The notes under the pieces are model-generated. The model saw only the letters and a program-made list of their open reading frames with translations, searched no databases and had not been told where the DNA came from. From Catenulispora rubra (GTDB lineage Bacteria > Actinomycetota > Actinomycetes > Streptomycetales > Catenulisporaceae), in contig NZ_JAACYW010000069.1 in the NCBI RefSeq assembly GCF_015356825.1, positions 1 to 44,693 of the forward strand: a DNA stretch of 44,693 nt, written 5' to 3'. Positions 41,115-44,693 of the stretch are shown piece by piece (position 1 is the stretch's first letter; each line of letters starts with the position of its first letter). A program made the position numbers and the translations under genes.

Positions 41115-41139
41115 CGTTCCCTCGCTCAATAGCAGGCCG

Positions 41140-41168
41140 TTGACAGCAAGTCAGGATAATTCGACACT
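41140..41168 (+). promoter_or_regulatory. Promoter of the SGNH hydrolase gene (leaderless)
   Basis: A perfect TTGACA (41140-41145) and GACACT (41163-41168) are 17 bases apart. The GTG start codon at 41176 is seven bases after the -10, so the mRNA would begin at the start codon. No Shine-Dalgarno is present, in agreement. Confidence 0.6.
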
Positions 41169-41175
41169 CCACCCT

Positions 41176-43548
41176 GTGAACGTTCCCTTCGTTCGGGACC
41201 GGCTGCGCCGGCCCGCAGTGCTCTTGTTCGCCTCGTGCCTGTGTTTCGCAGGCCTCATGCACGGCACCGCGCGTGCCGCGTCCGCGACTTCGCACGCGAC
41301 CTCGAACGGATTGGCGGCGACCTTCAACAACGCCGGGATCAGTGACGACGCCGCGCAGTCGTCGGCGAATCTGGACGGCGGAGGATCCAGTTTCTCCGCA
41401 GAGGCCCTGGCTGCCGACGGTTGGTCGCCGGGTGCGGTCTACACGCTGGCCGACGGTGCGACCGTGCGCGTCCCGCAGATCGCGCCTGGTCAGGCCGACA
41501 ACACCATCGCCACCGGGCAGACGTTCGCCGACGCCGGGTCCGGCGGTGCGTTGGATCTGGTGGCGACCAGTACCGACGGGACCACGAGCGGGACCGGGAC
41601 GGTGACGTACGCCGACGGGACGACGCAGAGCTTTGCGATGTCCGTGCCGGACTGGTGGACTGGGACCGTCGCGATCGCGGCGGTGTCGCCGTACCGGAAC
41701 TCGACCGGCGGTCGGCAGGTGCACCAGGTGAGCCTGTTCCTGACTTCGGTGCCGCTGGTGGCGGGCAAGGCGGTGGCGTCGGTGACGTTGCCCAACGCGA
41801 CCGGTGGTAGCGGCTCGGCGATGCATGTGTTCGCTGCGGCGTTCGGGCCCGCCGCGCCGGTGGCGTCTCTGGCGTCGGCCTTCAACAACGTCGGCATCAG
41901 CGACGACAGCAACGTCACCGGGGCGAATCTGGACGGCTCGGGCAACAGCTTCTCGCAGCAGGACCTCATCGCCGCCGGCTGGTCTCCGGGCGCGCAGGTC
42001 GTGGCCGGCGCCGCGCGGTTGGCGTTGCCGCAGGTCGCGGCCGGGAAGCCGGACAACGTGGTGGCCAACGGGCAGCAGATCTCTTATTCAGTCTCTGGCA
42101 GTGCCCTGAGTTTCCTGGCGACGAGCACCGACGGTGCCGCATCAGGGTCCGGGACGCTGACGTACAGCGACGGCAGCACGCAGGGCTACACGATCGGCAC
42201 GCCGGACTGGATCGTCGGGGCGACGGACACGATGGCGGTCTCGTTGCCGCACTGGAACCAGGCCGGCGGCCAGGCGGCGGCGTCGGCGAAGTTGTACGTG
42301 GAGTCCGTGCCGCTGACGGCGGGCAAGACGCTGGCCTCGCTGACGCTGCCGACCCTGGCGTCGCCGCCGCCCGGCACCGAGCTGCACATCTTCGCGATCG
42401 GCGCGCGGGCGTCGGCCGGGGCCTGGAGCGGGAGCTGGGCCGCGGCCGCCGACGACGGGCTGGTGCCGGGGCCCTGGACCGACCGGACGCTGCGGATGGT
42501 CGAGCACTCCAGCGTCGGCGGCTCGCAGGTGCGGGTGCGGCTGGACAACGCGTTCGTCGGGGCGCCCGTGAGCGTCGGGCACGTCACGGTCGCGGTGCAG
42601 AGCAGCACGTCGGTCGCGACCGGCACCCCGGCCACGCTGACCTTCAACGGGAATCAGGCCACGACGATCCCCGGCGGCGGCCAGGCGATCAGCGACGCGG
42701 TGCCGTTCACCGTCCCGGCGGACGCAAACCTGCTGGTCAGCGTGTACTTCCCGGGGACGGTGCAGCTGGAGTCGGTACACAGCCTCGGCACCCAGGACAT
42801 GTATTCGACCGCTGATGAAGCCGGGGATCAGACCACTGACGTAGGCAACTACCCGGTGAACAACACCTTCGGCTTCTGGACCCTGCTCTCCGGCGTGGAC
42901 GTGGTTCCCAGCGGCTCCCCGGTGGGCACGGTCGTGGCGCTCGGCGACTCGATCACCGACGGCGTCGGCTCGACCTACAACGGCAACGACCGCTGGCCGA
43001 ACGACCTGTGGCGCCGCCTGGCCGCGAGCACGGACCCGCACCGCGGCGTCATCGACGAGGGCATCAGCGCCAACCGCGTCGTCAGCGACGACTTCACCGG
43101 CGTACAGGGCACCGGCAACGGCGGCATCAGCGCGGTGAGCAGGCTCGACCGCGACGTCCTGAGCCAGAGCAACGTCAGGACCCTGATCATCCTGGAAGGC
43201 GTCAACGACATCAAGTCAGGCACCTCCGCCGACGCAGTAATCGCCGGCCTGAAGCAGATCGCCGCCGCCGCGCACGCCGAAGGCATCACAGTCCTCGGCG
43301 GCACAGTGACCCCCTTCAAGGGCTACAGCGCCTGGACGAGCGCCTACGAGGCACAACGCCAGTTGGTGAACACCTTCGTGAGGTCGAGCGCCGGCGTGTT
43401 CGACGGCTACGTGGACTTCGACGCGGCCGTCCGCGACCCCGCCAACCCGCCCGCGCTGCTGGCGACCTACGACAGCGGCGACCACCTGCACCCCAGCGCG
43501 GCGGGGTATCAGGCGATGGCGGGGGCGGTGGATCTTTCGAAGCTGTGA
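41176..43548 (+). CDS. Secreted SGNH/GDSL esterase with two beta modules
   Basis: The 790-residue protein starts at GTG 41176 with a signal peptide to ~34 ('LLFASCLCFAGLMHGTARAA'). Residues ~44-225 and ~231-410 are two copies of a module beginning 'LAATFNNAGISDDAAQSSAN' and 'LASAFNNVGISDDSNVTGAN', the same as the last module of the GH27 enzyme at 32636. Residues ~412-575 form a beta domain that often precedes this esterase type. Residues ~583-790 are the SGNH hydrolase: 'VVALGDSITDGVGS' (Ser592), 'LEGVND' (Asn677) and 'SGDHLHPSAAGY' (Asp769, His772). Likely activity is deacetylation of plant polysaccharide, for example xylan or rhamnogalacturonan; not proven. The open frame upstream to 41026 overlaps the previous gene and is not used. 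Confidence 0.93.
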   Translation: MNVPFVRDRLRRPAVLLFASCLCFAGLMHGTARAASATSHATSNGLAATFNNAGISDDAAQSSANLDGGGSSFSAEALAADGWSPGAVYTLADGATVRVPQIAPGQADNTIATGQTFADAGSGGALDLVATSTDGTTSGTGTVTYADGTTQSFAMSVPDWWTGTVAIAAVSPYRNSTGGRQVHQVSLFLTSVPLVAGKAVASVTLPNATGGSGSAMHVFAAAFGPAAPVASLASAFNNVGISDDSNVTGANLDGSGNSFSQQDLIAAGWSPGAQVVAGAARLALPQVAAGKPDNVVANGQQISYSVSGSALSFLATSTDGAASGSGTLTYSDGSTQGYTIGTPDWIVGATDTMAVSLPHWNQAGGQAAASAKLYVESVPLTAGKTLASLTLPTLASPPPGTELHIFAIGARASAGAWSGSWAAAADDGLVPGPWTDRTLRMVEHSSVGGSQVRVRLDNAFVGAPVSVGHVTVAVQSSTSVATGTPATLTFNGNQATTIPGGGQAISDAVPFTVPADANLLVSVYFPGTVQLESVHSLGTQDMYSTADEAGDQTTDVGNYPVNNTFGFWTLLSGVDVVPSGSPVGTVVALGDSITDGVGSTYNGNDRWPNDLWRRLAASTDPHRGVIDEGISANRVVSDDFTGVQGTGNGGISAVSRLDRDVLSQSNVRTLIILEGVNDIKSGTSADAVIAGLKQIAAAAHAEGITVLGGTVTPFKGYSAWTSAYEAQRQLVNTFVRSSAGVFDGYVDFDAAVRDPANPPALLATYDSGDHLHPSAAGYQAMAGAVDLSKL

Positions 43549-43637
43549 GCTGAGTGGGTTGAGCTGAGGGCGCGGGGCCGGCGAGTTGCGCTTGCCGGCC
43601 CGGCACGAAGTCGCGTCGGGGGGAGGGCCGCGGGGCG

Positions 43638-44429
43638 TCACGACCAGATGGTGCAGAGCAGCTCGTTGACCACATCGGGGCGGTCCCGGTGCGGGAAGTG
43701 GTCGGTGCCGGGTACGGAGTGGTGGTGTGCGCCGATGCCTTCCGCGATGAAGAGGCTGGTTGCCAGGAGGGCGTTGCCGACGGTGGTGCGGTAGGCGCGG
43801 TTGGCGGACTGCCAGTCGCCGGTGATGACGGCCTTCGGGTATGCCGCGCGGGCCAGGGGCTCCAGGGGGATGTCGGCTTCCCAGCAGGGGCGTTCGGCCA
43901 TTGCGGTGCGGGTGGCTCGGAGGCGGCCTTCGGTGAAGGCGGGGATGGGGAGGCCGAAGGCTTCGCCGGAGCGGAGGTAGTCCTCGGGGGTGATCTGGTG
44001 GGTCAGGGGTGGGTCGGTGGTGAAGGCGGCACGATTGGCGGCCAGGCCTGCGGCGACTACGGGGACTGACTCGGCGACGCGAAGTGCGGAGGGCTCGATC
44101 AGGGTCAGCGACAGCACGGCCTCGGGGCGCAGGATGGCTGCGGCCATCGCCACTACGCCGCCGTAGGAGTGTCCCAGCAGGTGCGCTGGGGCTTCGTCGA
44201 GAAGGGCGGCGATGTCCTCGGCGTCCACCTCCCAGTCGCTTTGTGCGGTGTCGGGGCTGTCGCCGAAGCCGCGCCGGTCCGGCACGTCCAGCCGGAAGTG
44301 CTCGGCCAGCGGTCGTTGCCCGGCGAAGCATTCGGTGCCCCAGGTCATGGTGCCGTGGATGAGGATGGCGCGGGTGGTGGGGGTTGCGGCTTCGCTCCAG
44401 GTGGTGACGTGGATCGGGGGCGTGGGCAT
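43638..44429 (-). CDS. Alpha/beta-hydrolase fold protein
   Basis: The 263-residue protein shows the alpha/beta-hydrolase landmarks: oxyanion segment 'AILIHGTMTWGTECF', 'PDRRGFGDSPD', nucleophile elbow 'LLGHSYGGVVAMAA' with the catalytic Ser, and 'VPGTDHFPHRDRPDVVNELL' with the catalytic His. No signal peptide. The acid residue is expected in the 'AVITGDWQSANRA' region. It begins six bases after the stop of the gene upstream on the minus strand, so the two are an operon. Substrate unknown; such proteins include esterases, haloperoxidase-like enzymes and lactonases. ATG at 44427-44429. Confidence 0.9.
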   Translation of the reverse strand: MPTPPIHVTTWSEAATPTTRAILIHGTMTWGTECFAGQRPLAEHFRLDVPDRRGFGDSPDTAQSDWEVDAEDIAALLDEAPAHLLGHSYGGVVAMAAAILRPEAVLSLTLIEPSALRVAESVPVVAAGLAANRAAFTTDPPLTHQITPEDYLRSGEAFGLPIPAFTEGRLRATRTAMAERPCWEADIPLEPLARAAYPKAVITGDWQSANRAYRTTVGNALLATSLFIAEGIGAHHHSVPGTDHFPHRDRPDVVNELLCTIWS

Positions 44430-44435
44430 CGGGTG

Positions 44436-44693
44436 TCACTCCTGTTCTGGGGCGGCGAGGTGGCGGAGCTGGCGGATGGGGTGTGCGCGCGGGAGGTCTG
44501 GCTCGGGGGCGTAGGCGGGCCAGTGGATCAGTCCGCGGAGGGCGAAGCCGGTGCGGTAGAGCCAGAGGCGGTCGGGGGTGGTGGCGAGTTCGGGGTAGGC
44601 GTCGGTGAGCCAGGGGACGATGGCGGGGCGGTCGTTGTCGGGGCTCGGGGCGTCGCGCTGGCCGGCGCTCTGGCCGTCGCCCCAGGCCCAGAA
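44436..44693 (-). CDS. 3' end of an unidentified gene (cut by the window edge)
   Basis: The last 85 residues of a minus-strand frame are present, ending in TGA at 44436-44438. Visible stretches are 'FWAWGDGQSAGQRDAPSPDN', 'RPAIVPWLTDAYPELATTPD', 'RLWLYRTGFALRGLIHWPAY' and 'LPRAHPIRQLRHLAAPEQE'. Codons use G/C in the third position as in the real genes, so this is coding. I do not recognise the family from this part; a phosphotransferase-like C-terminus is possible but not supported. It precedes the alpha/beta hydrolase by six bases. Confidence 0.75.
   Translation of the reverse strand, partial: FWAWGDGQSAGQRDAPSPDNDRPAIVPWLTDAYPELATTPDRLWLYRTGFALRGLIHWPAYAPEPDLPRAHPIRQLRHLAAPEQE

Overview
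The window is high-GC DNA (roughly 70% G+C by eye, with G/C-rich third codon positions) from an actinomycete. The gene set fits a mycelial, saprophytic, secondary-metabolite-producing lineage such as Streptomycetales or Catenulisporales: secreted glycoside hydrolases with actinobacterial accessory modules, an Endo H-type glycosidase, LacI and ROK sugar regulators, a TIGR03084 (mycothiol-dependent isomerase-like) protein and a class II lanthipeptide locus. No rRNA, tRNA, CRISPR array, transposase or phage gene was seen. The genus was not determined.

Layout. (1) 47-2986 is a large DUF4132 protein. (2) 3173-12582 is a carbohydrate-use region: a secreted GH10 xylanase with a CBM2 faces a LacI repressor. 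Then come a ROK regulator, an ABC sugar importer (two permeases and a lipoprotein binding protein) and a cytoplasmic GH35 beta-galactosidase, read in one direction and closed by a strong hairpin at 12734. (3) 12583-13996 is a 1.4 kb island without a convincing gene, filled with several kinds of tandem repeat and a 158 bp compound inverted repeat. (4) 13997-18980 holds a secreted Endo H-like endo-beta-N-acetylglucosaminidase with its own promoter and terminator, a decayed MFS transporter tail joined to an intact VOC gene, a DUF1445 hydro-lyase-like gene, and an MFS transporter fused to three carboxypeptidase-regulatory-like beta domains. (5) 19366-20878 holds a small zincin and a beta-lactamase-fold serine hydrolase, converging.

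(6) 21042-29968 is a tightly coupled catabolic operon: TIGR03084 protein, AtuA-type protein, acyl-CoA dehydrogenase, acyl-CoA carboxylase beta and alpha subunits, enoyl-CoA hydratase, then a TetR regulator. The order and stop/start overlaps suggest one acyl-CoA pathway for a branched or isoprenoid acid: dehydrogenation, biotin-dependent carboxylation, hydration. The substrate is not shown by the sequence. (7) 30068-31429 is a membrane protein with DUF4190 and septum-formation-type domains. (8) 31450-34840 is a second LacI repressor and a secreted GH27 alpha-galactosidase.

(9) 35016-41114 is a compact class II lanthipeptide locus: an ABC exporter with an altered Walker A motif, a LanM synthetase, a 64-residue precursor with a Cys/Ser/Thr-rich C-terminus found between annotated-size genes, a good promoter, and a divergent gene of unknown function. 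I consider this the most likely source of something undescribed. (10) 41176-43548 is a secreted SGNH esterase carrying two copies of the same beta module that ends the GH27 enzyme. (11) The window closes with an alpha/beta hydrolase and the 3' end of an unidentified gene. Functional calls rest on recognised motifs and family knowledge; no database search was run.
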